Positions 1 to 5,811 of a stretch of 5,811 nucleotides of DNA are shown here, piece by piece. The stretch covers positions 1 through 5,811 of the forward strand of contig JBBRHH010000407.1 in NCBI GenBank assembly GCA_038222915.1, read 5' to 3'. Source of the DNA: JBBRHH01 sp038222915 (lineage in GTDB: Bacteria > Planctomycetota > Phycisphaerae > Tepidisphaerales > Tepidisphaeraceae). A program made the position numbers and the translations under genes. The number at the start of each line of letters is the position of its first letter. The stretch's first letter is position 1. A model generated the notes under the pieces. The model saw nothing but the letters and a program-made list of their open reading frames with translations. It ran no database searches and was not told the origin of the DNA.

Positions 1-381
1 CTCCCCGCCATATTCCTCATCGCCCTCACCGGCTGCACCGACATCAAAGCGCCGACCGAAGCTCGGCTCGATCCATTCGTCCCGCCGCAGGTCGTCCTCG
101 TCAACAGCGACCTCCGCGCCCACACGGCCATCGGCGAGCCCGTCATGACCGTAGATCGCGGCGGCATCCTCCACGTCACACTCCCCGTTCGTTCCACCGT
201 AGAGCGAAAGTTATACGTCGAATACCGCGTCCGCTTCTTCGACAAAAACCACCAGCCCCTCGGCGGCCAGGGCGACTGGCTCCCCAAGATTCTCCCCGGC
301 AACACCCCCGACATGATCACCACCAACAGCACCGGCCCCGGAGCGGCCGACTTCCAACTCGACATCCGCTGGGCCGAATGA
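1..381 (+). CDS. YcfL/DUF1425-like lipoprotein, 5' end outside window
   Basis: Reading frame 1 is open from the first base to the TGA at 379-381, giving 126 visible residues. The visible part opens with a hydrophobic stretch ending in Leu-Thr-Gly-Cys (Cys codon at 34-36), a good lipobox, so the protein should be lipid-anchored in the envelope. The first ATG in frame (145) lies well past this signal, so it is an internal Met and the true start lies left of the window. The mature part has a beta-rich pattern: VVLVNSDL near the start, then GGILHVTLPVRS, YRVRFFDKNHQPL, and a closing DFQLDIRWAE. This order (a 'dL' motif, a strand carrying the conserved N/R-type position, 'YRxxFxD' and a final 'dfrl.ir') fits the DUF1425/YcfL family. 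E. coli YcfL is a periplasmic lipoprotein of unknown function encoded next to lpoB. Family assignment rests on motif memory only; the lipoprotein call is firmer. Confidence 0.72.
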   Translation, partial: LPAIFLIALTGCTDIKAPTEARLDPFVPPQVVLVNSDLRAHTAIGEPVMTVDRGGILHVTLPVRSTVERKLYVEYRVRFFDKNHQPLGGQGDWLPKILPGNTPDMITTNSTGPGAADFQLDIRWAE

Positions 382-403
382 AAAACCCGAACATCGAGTC
401 AAC

Positions 404-431
404 TTGAAATTTCCCTCCAACCACGCATACT
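404..431 (+). promoter_or_regulatory. candidate sigma70-type promoter for tRNA-Tyr
   Basis: TTGAAA at 404-409 (5 of 6 to TTGACA) is followed after 16 bases by CATACT at 426-431 (4 of 6 to TATAAT). This would start a transcript near 438 with a leader of about 40 bases before the tRNA. The position between the end of the lipoprotein gene and the tRNA is right, but the match is modest and no transcript data are available. Confidence 0.33.
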
Positions 432-478
432 AATCCGTCTGTCCTCCAAGCCCTGAAGGCAAGGCGGCCAGGACAAAC

Positions 479-560
479 GGGCGTGTTCCGGAGTGGCCAA
501 ACGGGCCAGACTGTAAATCTGGTGGCTTTGCCTTCGTTGGTTCGAATCCAACCGCGCCCA
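479..560 (+). tRNA. tRNA-Tyr (GTA anticodon)
   Basis: A complete class II tRNA can be folded by eye. The acceptor stem pairs GGGCGTG (479-485) with CGCGCCC (553-559), with one G-T pair, and A560 is the discriminator. The D stem is CCG (488-490) with CGG (502-504). The anticodon stem is CCAGA (506-510) with TCTGG (518-522), and the loop CTGTAAA (511-517) has anticodon GTA at 513-515. The variable arm is long (523-535, with a GGC-TTT-GCC hairpin), as expected for bacterial tRNA-Tyr. The T stem is GTTGG (536-540) with CCAAC (548-552) around the loop TTCGAAT. The CCA end is not encoded after the discriminator (next bases TTTT), so it would be added enzymatically. It reads UAU/UAC codons. Confidence 0.97.
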
Positions 561-577
561 TTTTGATCGTTGTTTCC

Positions 578-1465
578 TCAGGTCGCGGTGACCGCCTGCA
601 CGCGCCCACAGGCCTCGAGGAACGTGTTGCGCTCTGTCATGTCCAGCAGCAGCCTGTCCACCACCTTCTTCGTTTTGGTTGTCGCCTTCCCCTTCTTGTC
701 CAATGTCTGCGTCATCAGAGTTGCGGTGAGCGTGTTCGTTTTGCCGCACTGACCGCATGCATGCAGATCAAGTTGATACCAACTGCTGGCATTGCCAGGC
801 TTCTTGCCGATCCGGTCGAGCACCGAAAAGTCCTTCGCTTCGAGACCGGACCGAAGCATGTTCGCGTCGCCCGGAGCTAGGCGGCACACGGCCTTCTCCT
901 CCTTGCACCAGGTTTCGCAATCTTCACAGAATGGGTTCGCGGTCGTGAGCCGAACTCCCATGATCGCACAGCCGAAGATGATGCCTGCCTCCGCCAGCCA
1001 GGTGATCCAGAGAAATGCGCCGCTCACGGCCTCCTTGCTGCTGTGCCCAAGCGACCACGTTCCGACGGTATTGATGTCGCTGATCCCAGCCCACAGTAGG
1101 CCGGGATTTTTCACGAGATCCATCATTGTCAACGTGGCATCGGGTTCGGCTCGATGCAGGACACCGTTGACCCAGAATGCCCACGACACGTAGTAGCCCA
1201 CTAGCGTCGCGGCCACGGTCACGGCGATGGCAATCAGCGGATTTCGCACTTTCAACCACACGATGGTCCGGCCGGCGGCGGCCCCGACGAGCATGCCATA
1301 CAGTATGCAAAAGAGGGCGTCGACATAGATGAACGGGATATTCAACACGGCCAACGAGTAGATGACGCCCAGAATGATCGCCGTCACCGTGGCGGCGGCG
1401 AAGCCGACCACGGGTCCCATCGCTGAAAACCGCCCGGAATGTTTGTAGTAAAGTTCGTTGTGCAT
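578..1465 (-). CDS. four-helix membrane protein with Cys-rich C-terminal domain, function unknown
   Basis: I do not recognise a named family. The 295-residue product has a short hydrophilic start (MHNELYYKHSGRFS) and hydrophobic segments at about 16-40, 46-68, 73-99 and 144-170, which predict four membrane spans. The fourth is followed by a soluble tail of about 125 residues. That tail begins with a cysteine cluster (Cys180, 183, 187 and 194, in CEDCETWC followed by KEEKAVC) and later has a CGQCG pair (Cys237/240). The spacing resembles a zinc-ribbon or other metal-binding module; disulfides are possible if the tail is extracytoplasmic. The tail after 240 is rich in Thr and Lys. Start choice: an in-frame TTG at 1483 would add six residues, but the ATG at 1465 has AGGGAG seven bases upstream and is preferred. 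The gene lies 75 bases after the protease stop, on the same strand, and converges on the tRNA with a 17-base gap. Confidence 0.85.
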   Translation of the reverse strand: MHNELYYKHSGRFSAMGPVVGFAAATVTAIILGVIYSLAVLNIPFIYVDALFCILYGMLVGAAAGRTIVWLKVRNPLIAIAVTVAATLVGYYVSWAFWVNGVLHRAEPDATLTMMDLVKNPGLLWAGISDINTVGTWSLGHSSKEAVSGAFLWITWLAEAGIIFGCAIMGVRLTTANPFCEDCETWCKEEKAVCRLAPGDANMLRSGLEAKDFSVLDRIGKKPGNASSWYQLDLHACGQCGKTNTLTATLMTQTLDKKGKATTKTKKVVDRLLLDMTERNTFLEACGRVQAVTAT

Positions 1466-1472
1466 GATTGTG

Positions 1473-1478
1473 CTCCCT
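1473..1478 (-). promoter_or_regulatory. ribosome binding site deciding the ATG start at 1465
   Basis: On the minus strand AGGGAG sits seven bases before the ATG at 1465. It lies inside the extra codons that a TTG start at 1483 would add, so it supports the shorter, 295-residue reading of the membrane protein. Confidence 0.7.
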
Positions 1479-1502
1479 GACAATGAGGTGTAAATCGCCT
1501 AG

Positions 1503-1530
1503 AGTACAATACAAAAATCGCAACCGTAAA
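1503..1530 (-). promoter_or_regulatory. weak candidate promoter for the membrane-protein gene
   Basis: In the AT-richer gap after the protease stop, the minus strand shows TTTACG (1525-1530), 16 bases, then TGTACT (1503-1508), each 4 of 6 to the sigma70 boxes. The heptamer GATTTAC occurs twice on this strand (1526-1532 and 1490-1496), flanking the putative -10 box, which might be an operator pair or chance. The evidence is thin; read-through from the protease gene is an alternative. Confidence 0.2.
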
Positions 1531-1540
1531 TCACGCGCGG

Positions 1541-3382
1541 CTACACACGACGTCGTCGGCGGAGGGTTGCCAATGACGCGATTAGGATCGCGCTGATGCT
1601 GCTGGGTTCGGGGACTATTGACCAGGCCAGGGCGAAGTCGTCGTTGGTGGGGGAGTTGCCGGGTACATCATAATTGTGATCGAAGTACTTCACACGAATG
1701 GCATAGAAGCCGTCGTCGGGGACACTGAAATAGAGGTGTTCGACGTTGTTGTAGGCGCTCTCCGAGGTGGCGATCATCTGGGAGAGGACGCCGTTGGTGA
1801 CTTTCCACACCTCGAGATCGAGATCGTCGAAGGAGACGTCGCCCGGGTTGTCCTGAGCGTCGAGCGTGCGATCGACAAACCAGTCCAGGGTGGTCGTAAA
1901 GACTTCGTTGGCGTGGAGCTGGCGGTTGATGAAGTAGTCGTCCGGATTGTTCAGGGAGACGTTGCCGTAGTCCCAGCCGATGTCTTTCACCGTGCCGCCA
2001 CCCAGGCCGGGGACGTTGGCTGTGCCCATGAAAGTCTGGGTGCCGGGCAGAAGCTCGGTGCCGGCGAGATACTGGTCGTAGGCGCGGTTGAGATTGAGTG
2101 CGCCCGCGCCGGTAGAGTAGTCGAGGCCCTGGGTGGTGGTGAGGACGTTGTTGATCAGCTGGGTGTTGTTGGTCCAGCCGGGGATTTTGTCGGCCGAGTT
2201 CTGGAGCACAGCTTTGATGACCCGGCCATCGACGGCTTGGCGGGTGGTTGGATCTAATGGATTTACAAAATTGACATATCCCGCGTCGTCCAGCAGGGCC
2301 GCGCCGCCGGCGACGATCGGGCTGGAAAAACTGGTTCCGGCCGCGCCAACCAGGTAGAGATTGGTTGAACCGGGATATGGATCGACGAGACCGGTGCGGC
2401 TGCCGGTCGAGCCTGTGTAGGCGGCGAGGAAGAGATCGGTTCCCGGGGCAGCGATGTCGACTTTTGCACGGATCGCGGGAACCGTCGCATTGACCTTCGC
2501 TTTGGGATCGTAGTAGTCGTTGGGGCCGGAGTTTGAGAAGGAGGCGGGCTGGGAGAAGGCCGGCGTAGTCAGCACGCCCTGCAGCGCCGCGACGGCGATG
2601 GTGTTGTAGCCTGAGGCCGGGCCGGACACCTGAGGGCTGGTCGGCGTTGAATGGTTGCCGGCGGCGACGCAGACGGTTTGGTGATTCGCGAAGGCCAGTG
2701 CATCCAGGGTCATGCTGTAGATGTCTGAACCGTCGGGACTGTCGAAGCCCCAACTGCTGTTGACCACGTCGACCTTTTGATTGGCAAAGGTCTCGTACGC
2801 GCCGGGGAAGATCTGCACGTTGCGATCGGTGCCGGTCTGCATCACGGTCTTGTAGCCGTAGTCGAAACTCTGCTGGCTGATGGAAAAGGAGCCCTGATTT
2901 TGCTGATCGAAACTGGTGGCAATGGCAGCCGAGACGAGCTGCGCGCCTGGGGCGATTCCGAACTGATAGTAGTAGTAGCCGACGCCCGGCTTAAAGGGTC
3001 CAAGGCCGGTCATGGTAAAGCCTACGGCGGTGGCGTGGATGTCGTAGTTGATCTGGGTGCTGCCGTCGGGATTCTTGGCGTAATTGACGTAGCTGATCGG
3101 TTCCTGGCTGGTGGCTTCGTGGCCATTCCAGACATTGCCGGCCTCGACGTTTGCGATGAAGGAGTTTCCGCCGTAGTAACCAGCGCCATAAAACCGGTCG
3201 GCGCCGATGGCCTGATTGATGACGACGATTTTGGTCGGGTTGTTCGGGTCGTCGAGTGCATCCACCGCCATGATGCGGGTCGACGGGAGAAGAGCTGCGC
3301 CAATCGCCAGAAGGATACCGGCGCGGCGTTTGCGCAGCGGGTGCCGTCCTCGCAGATAATTCTCGGTCCTCGCCTGGCCCAT
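1541..3382 (-). CDS. subtilisin-like (S8) peptidase with PEP-CTERM sorting signal; Glu at the usual Asp position
   Basis: The 613-residue product should be a secreted endopeptidase held at or passed through the cell surface. The N-terminus is a signal peptide: basic RGRHPLRKRR (11-20), hydrophobic AGILLAIGAALL (21-32), likely cleavage after Ala39. The subtilase domain spans about 70-435. Visible active-site motifs are His116 in HATAVG, the oxyanion Asn243 in VAAGN, the core strand VVNSSWG (206-212), DIAAPGT (309-315) and the nucleophile Ser351 in GTSFSSP. At the first triad position, where subtilases have Asp in 'V.D.G', this protein reads IANVEAG with Glu80. Residues about 475-588 form a beta-sandwich resembling PPC-type accessory domains. 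The end is a PEP-CTERM tail: VPEPSS (590-595), a short hydrophobic run and RRRRR (608-612), the signal recognised and cut by exosortases. ATG 3382 is the only suitable start before the signal peptide; an in-frame stop lies upstream and GGAGGG sits just before it, rather close. Confidence 0.93.
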   Translation of the reverse strand: MGQARTENYLRGRHPLRKRRAGILLAIGAALLPSTRIMAVDALDDPNNPTKIVVINQAIGADRFYGAGYYGGNSFIANVEAGNVWNGHEATSQEPISYVNYAKNPDGSTQINYDIHATAVGFTMTGLGPFKPGVGYYYYQFGIAPGAQLVSAAIATSFDQQNQGSFSISQQSFDYGYKTVMQTGTDRNVQIFPGAYETFANQKVDVVNSSWGFDSPDGSDIYSMTLDALAFANHQTVCVAAGNHSTPTSPQVSGPASGYNTIAVAALQGVLTTPAFSQPASFSNSGPNDYYDPKAKVNATVPAIRAKVDIAAPGTDLFLAAYTGSTGSRTGLVDPYPGSTNLYLVGAAGTSFSSPIVAGGAALLDDAGYVNFVNPLDPTTRQAVDGRVIKAVLQNSADKIPGWTNNTQLINNVLTTTQGLDYSTGAGALNLNRAYDQYLAGTELLPGTQTFMGTANVPGLGGGTVKDIGWDYGNVSLNNPDDYFINRQLHANEVFTTTLDWFVDRTLDAQDNPGDVSFDDLDLEVWKVTNGVLSQMIATSESAYNNVEHLYFSVPDDGFYAIRVKYFDHNYDVPGNSPTNDDFALAWSIVPEPSSISAILIASLATLRRRRRV

Positions 3383-3384
3383 GG

Positions 3385-3390
3385 CCCTCC
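3385..3390 (-). promoter_or_regulatory. ribosome binding site of the protease gene, unusually close
   Basis: GGAGGG on the minus strand ends only two bases before the ATG at 3382, so the effective spacing is short. A second purine tract, GGAGAGGAG, lies further upstream at about 3395-3403, some 12 bases from the start, on the long side. One of the two must serve, since no other in-frame start precedes the signal peptide. Confidence 0.5.
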
Positions 3391-3423
3391 GCTGCTCCTC
3401 TCCGATGACACTGCCCTCGGAGA

Positions 3424-3452
3424 ATTACAATACTACTGGGGGTGGAGTCCAA
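3424..3452 (-). promoter_or_regulatory. candidate promoter for the protease gene
   Basis: The 133-base gap between the VIT/vWA stop and the protease start holds, on the minus strand, TTGGAC (3447-3452), a 17-base spacer and TGTAAT (3424-3429, 5 of 6 to TATAAT). A start near 3417 would give a leader of about 35 bases. An overlapping alternative is TTGAAC with TAGTAT. If used, the protease is expressed apart from the VIT/vWA gene. The gap shows no convincing terminator, so read-through is also possible. Confidence 0.38.
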
Positions 3453-3515
3453 GGTTCAATTCCTTCCTCGGAAAAGAGGCGGATTATCGGCCATCAGGCG
3501 AGCTCAGCCGTGTAT

Positions 3516-5684
3516 TCAATGGTCTGAAGTTGCTCCTGTTGTCTGGACGGTGGTGTCGTAGCGGACGCCGTCGGGGACTGGAACTGGAACGGGGACGGTT
3601 ACACCGAACTGGCCCTGGGTTTTCTGAGTGGCGTCTACGGCCACGAAGGCGGTGTAGGCGGACATGAGCCCGTGTTCGAGGGCGAGTTGTTTGATTTGCT
3701 GGGGGAGTTGGTTGTTGGGTTCCCAGGCGGTCCGGTCGTACATGTCGGCGATTTTGTTGCGGGCCCAGATGGCGCTGATGCCTTGATGGATGGCACTGGC
3801 GTCGTCGAGGTCGGCGGTGACGTTAGTCTCGTTGGACTCGATTCCCACTTTGCCTTTGATTTTGATCTGGGGTTTGCCCTGGCCGTGGAAGCGGCCGGTG
3901 ATGGTGACGGGGCGGCCTACGAAGAGATCGGGGATGCGCTGGGGGTAGACGTCTTCGACCTGCATGCCGCCCCAGTCGATGGAGATGTCGGTGAGGGCGG
4001 GGTGGCTGATGCGCTCGAAGAACTGCTGCATAATTTCGTCGGCGTTGTCGCGGGTGCCGAGAAAGGCGGCCGCGCCATTGCCGATCTTGGCCATATGCTC
4101 AAGGAGGTAGCGGTTAGTGGAGTTGCCGACGCCGAAACTGAAGATGCGCGACGGGCCGAGGAGACGGTGAATCTCGCCGATCACTTCGGCCTCATTGCCG
4201 ATGAATCCGTCGGTCATGAAGCTTACGAAGCGCAGGCGGCTTTCATCGTGGGGGAAATCGAGGGCGGCGCGGACGCCTTCAGCGAGCATGGTTCCTTCGC
4301 CGGCGGTGAGCGCGTTGGTCCAGTCGATTCCGCGGCGGGCGTTTTCAGGCGTGGCGGGGAGCGGGGTTGGATTGAACTTCTGCGCCGTGTTGCCGAAGCG
4401 GATGATCTGGAAGGTGTCCTGGGGGCCCATGTGCGTAAGGGCGTAGCGGACGCCGGCCTTTTCCTGATCGAGGGGTGCGCCCGTCTGGCTTCCTGAGACG
4501 TCGACGACGAAGACGAGCTCGAGGGGCTTGCGCGGGAGGTTTTGGAGTTGGGACGGCGGGTAGAGCATGAGAGTGAAGTAGCCGTCATTGGTGTCGCGGT
4601 TGCGCTGGGCGATCAAGGCGGACTTGGTGACTTGGCCGGCGACTTTGTAGCGGAGAATGAAGTCGCGATTGGGGATGGCGTCGTTGGCTTGGAGTTTTAC
4701 TTCGGCGGTTTGCTCGTTGGGTTGATTGGTGTCGATCTGGTGGGTGGCGGAGGTGACGCTTTCGACTTTGACACCGGCGTTGAGGTGGAGGGAGAGGGCG
4801 ATGTCGTGGCCGGAGCGTTCGCTGGGGTGCAGGTATTGGATTTCGGTCTTCTGGCCTGATGCGCCGGCGGCGTCTCGGGCGACTGCGCCGACGCCGGTGG
4901 TCATGTCGGGCGGGTTGAAGCGGGGGCCGACAACCATGGGGAAGACGAATTCGTAGGAGCCGTCGACGTAGCTGAGCGTGTGGAAATATTTGATGTCGAT
5001 GTCGATCTGTTTGCCGGGTTCAATGTTGGCGACGGCCTGGGTGAAGATGTTGGGCCGTTCCTGGGTGAGGAGGGAGGCAACATAGCCCTGGGCCTTGGCC
5101 TGTTCGTAGATGCGCTTGGCTTCTTCACGTTCGCGGATGAGGCCGCGAATGTGGCGGTCGCCGATGGTCATGACGAATTCATTGACGGCCGCGTTGTGGG
5201 GCAGGGGGAAAACGTAGAGGGCTTCGATCTTGGTGTCGAAAGGATTGTGGTATTGCTGGGTGACTTCTACGGTTGCAATATAGCCGGCGATGTCGGCTTT
5301 GACTTCGGTGTGCTTCAGGGGAATGGGGACGTTCTTTTTGGTTTGCGGGTCCTGGGCCATCAGCGCGCCGCAGCCGGGGACGTCGTCCTGAGGTTGGGGT
5401 TGGACGGTGTTCTGCGGGTTCTTTTCGATGACCCACAGTTCCTCGTCTCTGTTCGGCCTGGAGCCCGCGATTTCCGGAGCCGTCGGAAGCGACCCACCCG
5501 CGTCGAGTTTTGCTCGTGGAGTGATATTGCCCCAATTTCGTGCGGTTTCCCTGATATCCCCTTGGCCGGTGCTGTATGGTGAAGGCCGCTCTGATCTTTC
5601 CGAGGCACAACCAAAAAACTGTGATGCCACGACCAGCGCCATGAGTCCCACGAGCGACCATCGATATGCGGCGGCGAGTTTCAT
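3516..5684 (-). CDS. VIT and von Willebrand factor A domain lipoprotein
   Basis: The 722-residue product combines a vault protein/inter-alpha-trypsin (VIT) domain with a vWA domain, the layout of inter-alpha-trypsin heavy chains and of the bacterial 'sortase target' relatives. The N-terminus has a membrane-inserting stretch (about 9-24) ending in FFGC, so Cys26 is a likely lipid anchor, though FFG is not a classic lipobox. Residues about 28-110 are a low-complexity linker. The VIT domain (about 117-255) has the hallmark strings YVFPLPHNAAVNEF (157-170), the helix REREEAKRIYEQAKAQG (184-200), LLTQERPNIFTQ and EFVFPMVVGPRFNP. The vWA domain (about 387-560) keeps a complete MIDAS metal site: Asp395, Ser397 and Ser399 in DVSGS, Thr465, and Asp492 in MTDG. 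The C-terminal part carries LALEHGLMSAYTAFVAVD (667-684), conserved in relatives, then a PVPVPVPVP run (698-704 region). No C-terminal membrane helix or sortase motif is present. It probably mediates metal-dependent protein binding in the envelope. AGGAG lies seven bases before the ATG, which overlaps the preceding gene's stop. Confidence 0.94.
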   Translation of the reverse strand: MKLAAAYRWSLVGLMALVVASQFFGCASERSERPSPYSTGQGDIRETARNWGNITPRAKLDAGGSLPTAPEIAGSRPNRDEELWVIEKNPQNTVQPQPQDDVPGCGALMAQDPQTKKNVPIPLKHTEVKADIAGYIATVEVTQQYHNPFDTKIEALYVFPLPHNAAVNEFVMTIGDRHIRGLIREREEAKRIYEQAKAQGYVASLLTQERPNIFTQAVANIEPGKQIDIDIKYFHTLSYVDGSYEFVFPMVVGPRFNPPDMTTGVGAVARDAAGASGQKTEIQYLHPSERSGHDIALSLHLNAGVKVESVTSATHQIDTNQPNEQTAEVKLQANDAIPNRDFILRYKVAGQVTKSALIAQRNRDTNDGYFTLMLYPPSQLQNLPRKPLELVFVVDVSGSQTGAPLDQEKAGVRYALTHMGPQDTFQIIRFGNTAQKFNPTPLPATPENARRGIDWTNALTAGEGTMLAEGVRAALDFPHDESRLRFVSFMTDGFIGNEAEVIGEIHRLLGPSRIFSFGVGNSTNRYLLEHMAKIGNGAAAFLGTRDNADEIMQQFFERISHPALTDISIDWGGMQVEDVYPQRIPDLFVGRPVTITGRFHGQGKPQIKIKGKVGIESNETNVTADLDDASAIHQGISAIWARNKIADMYDRTAWEPNNQLPQQIKQLALEHGLMSAYTAFVAVDATQKTQGQFGVTVPVPVPVPDGVRYDTTVQTTGATSDH

Positions 5685-5696
5685 TTGGATTCTCCT
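5681..5696 (-). promoter_or_regulatory. ATGA start/stop overlap with Shine-Dalgarno site
   Basis: On the minus strand the TGA of the upstream gene (5681-5683) overlaps the ATG of the VIT/vWA gene (5682-5684) as ATGA. AGGAG at 5692-5696 lies inside the last codons of the upstream gene with a seven-base spacer. This arrangement points to a common transcript and translational coupling, so the two products are probably made in related amounts. Confidence 0.85.
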
Positions 5697-5811
5697 TTTG
5701 TTTCGGGTTCGACGAGTGAAACCTCGGCGGGAATTTTCTGGCCGCCGGGGTTGCCGGCGGTGATGAGTTTTGCGGTGAACTTGGGATCGGCGTCGCCTTT
5801 GATGGCGAGGT
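5681..5811 (-). CDS. C-terminal end of an unrecognised protein, 5' part outside window
   Basis: The last 42 codons of a minus-strand gene are visible, beginning LAIKGDADPKFTAK and ending in VSLVEPETKGESK before TGA. Codons in this frame mostly end in C or G, as in the neighbouring real genes, while the other two frames read as Arg- or Ser/Pro-rich nonsense; this and the ATGA junction make it a genuine gene. The alternation of short hydrophobic runs (FTAKLI, IPAEVSLV) suggests beta strands of a small sandwich domain, and the last residues are a charged tail. No family can be assigned from this fragment. Because it is coupled to the VIT/vWA lipoprotein, it may work with that protein. Confidence 0.75.
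   Translation of the reverse strand, partial: LAIKGDADPKFTAKLITAGNPGGQKIPAEVSLVEPETKGESK

Noticed and set aside
441..474. Inverted repeat GTCCT...AGGAC with an inner GCC/GGC pair just before the tRNA
   Set aside because: The stems are short and interrupted; it could be part of the tRNA leader but nothing supports a regulatory role.
399..758. Minus-strand open frame of 119 codons containing RLDSNQRRQSHQIYS
   Set aside because: It is the antisense translation of the tRNA-Tyr gene joined to an out-of-frame part of the membrane-protein gene. This DSNQRRQ-type string is a familiar annotation artefact of antisense tRNA.
1515..1540. GC-rich bases followed by ATTTTTGT after the protease stop, considered as a terminator
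   Set aside because: Only about three base pairs can be formed next to the T-run; too weak to call.
3466..3479. Small hairpin CCTC-GGAAAA-GAGG after the VIT/vWA stop, considered as a terminator
   Set aside because: The stem has only four pairs and no T-run follows on the minus strand.
2777..4496. Long plus-strand open frames (2777-3667, 3672-4496) opposite the protease and VIT/vWA genes
   Set aside because: They mirror the codon pattern of the minus-strand genes, are rich in Val, Gly, Asp and Glu without any recognisable motif, and lie opposite well-supported domains.
5179..5661. Minus-strand open frame of 160 codons overlapping the start of the VIT/vWA gene
   Set aside because: It is a shadow frame with Arg-rich composition inside a gene whose signal peptide and VIT domain are unmistakable. 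I checked whether the upstream partial gene might run into it; it does not, because that gene stops at the ATGA junction.
1..5811. CRISPR arrays, insertion sequences, tandem repeats, riboswitches
   Set aside because: No regularly spaced repeats, transposase-like frames, terminal inverted repeats or recognisable riboswitch cores were seen on either strand.

Overview
The window looks like a piece of a moderately GC-rich, Gram-negative bacterial chromosome, most likely from a planctomycete (Phycisphaerae or a relative). That placement is inferred from three traits: a secreted protease ending in a PEP-CTERM sorting signal with an arginine-rich tail, exported lipoproteins, and a VIT/von Willebrand A protein in the same neighbourhood. 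No rRNA or other taxonomic marker is present to confirm it.

Layout. The plus strand carries, from the left edge, the 3' part of a YcfL/DUF1425-like lipoprotein gene (1-381) and a tRNA-Tyr gene with a GTA anticodon (479-560). Everything to the right is on the minus strand and is read from right to left: the last 42 codons of an unrecognised gene (5681-5811); a 722-residue VIT + vWA lipoprotein (3516-5684) that overlaps it by ATGA; a 613-residue subtilisin-like (S8) peptidase with a PEP-CTERM tail (1541-3382); and a 295-residue four-helix membrane protein with a cysteine-rich cytoplasmic or periplasmic tail (578-1465). The two gene sets converge, with only 17 bases between the tRNA 3' end and the stop of the membrane-protein gene. 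No gap exceeds 135 bases, so there are no large non-coding stretches.

How the genes may work together. The partial gene and the VIT/vWA gene are almost certainly co-transcribed and translationally coupled. The protease follows after 133 bases, in which a plausible promoter can be seen, so it may be its own unit. The protease, the VIT/vWA protein and the DUF1425-like protein all carry export signals, so the region is devoted to the cell envelope. A functional link between the VIT/vWA adhesion-type protein and the protease is possible but unproven. The most unusual single feature is that the subtilase has glutamate where the family's catalytic aspartate normally lies, while the His, Asn and Ser positions are intact.
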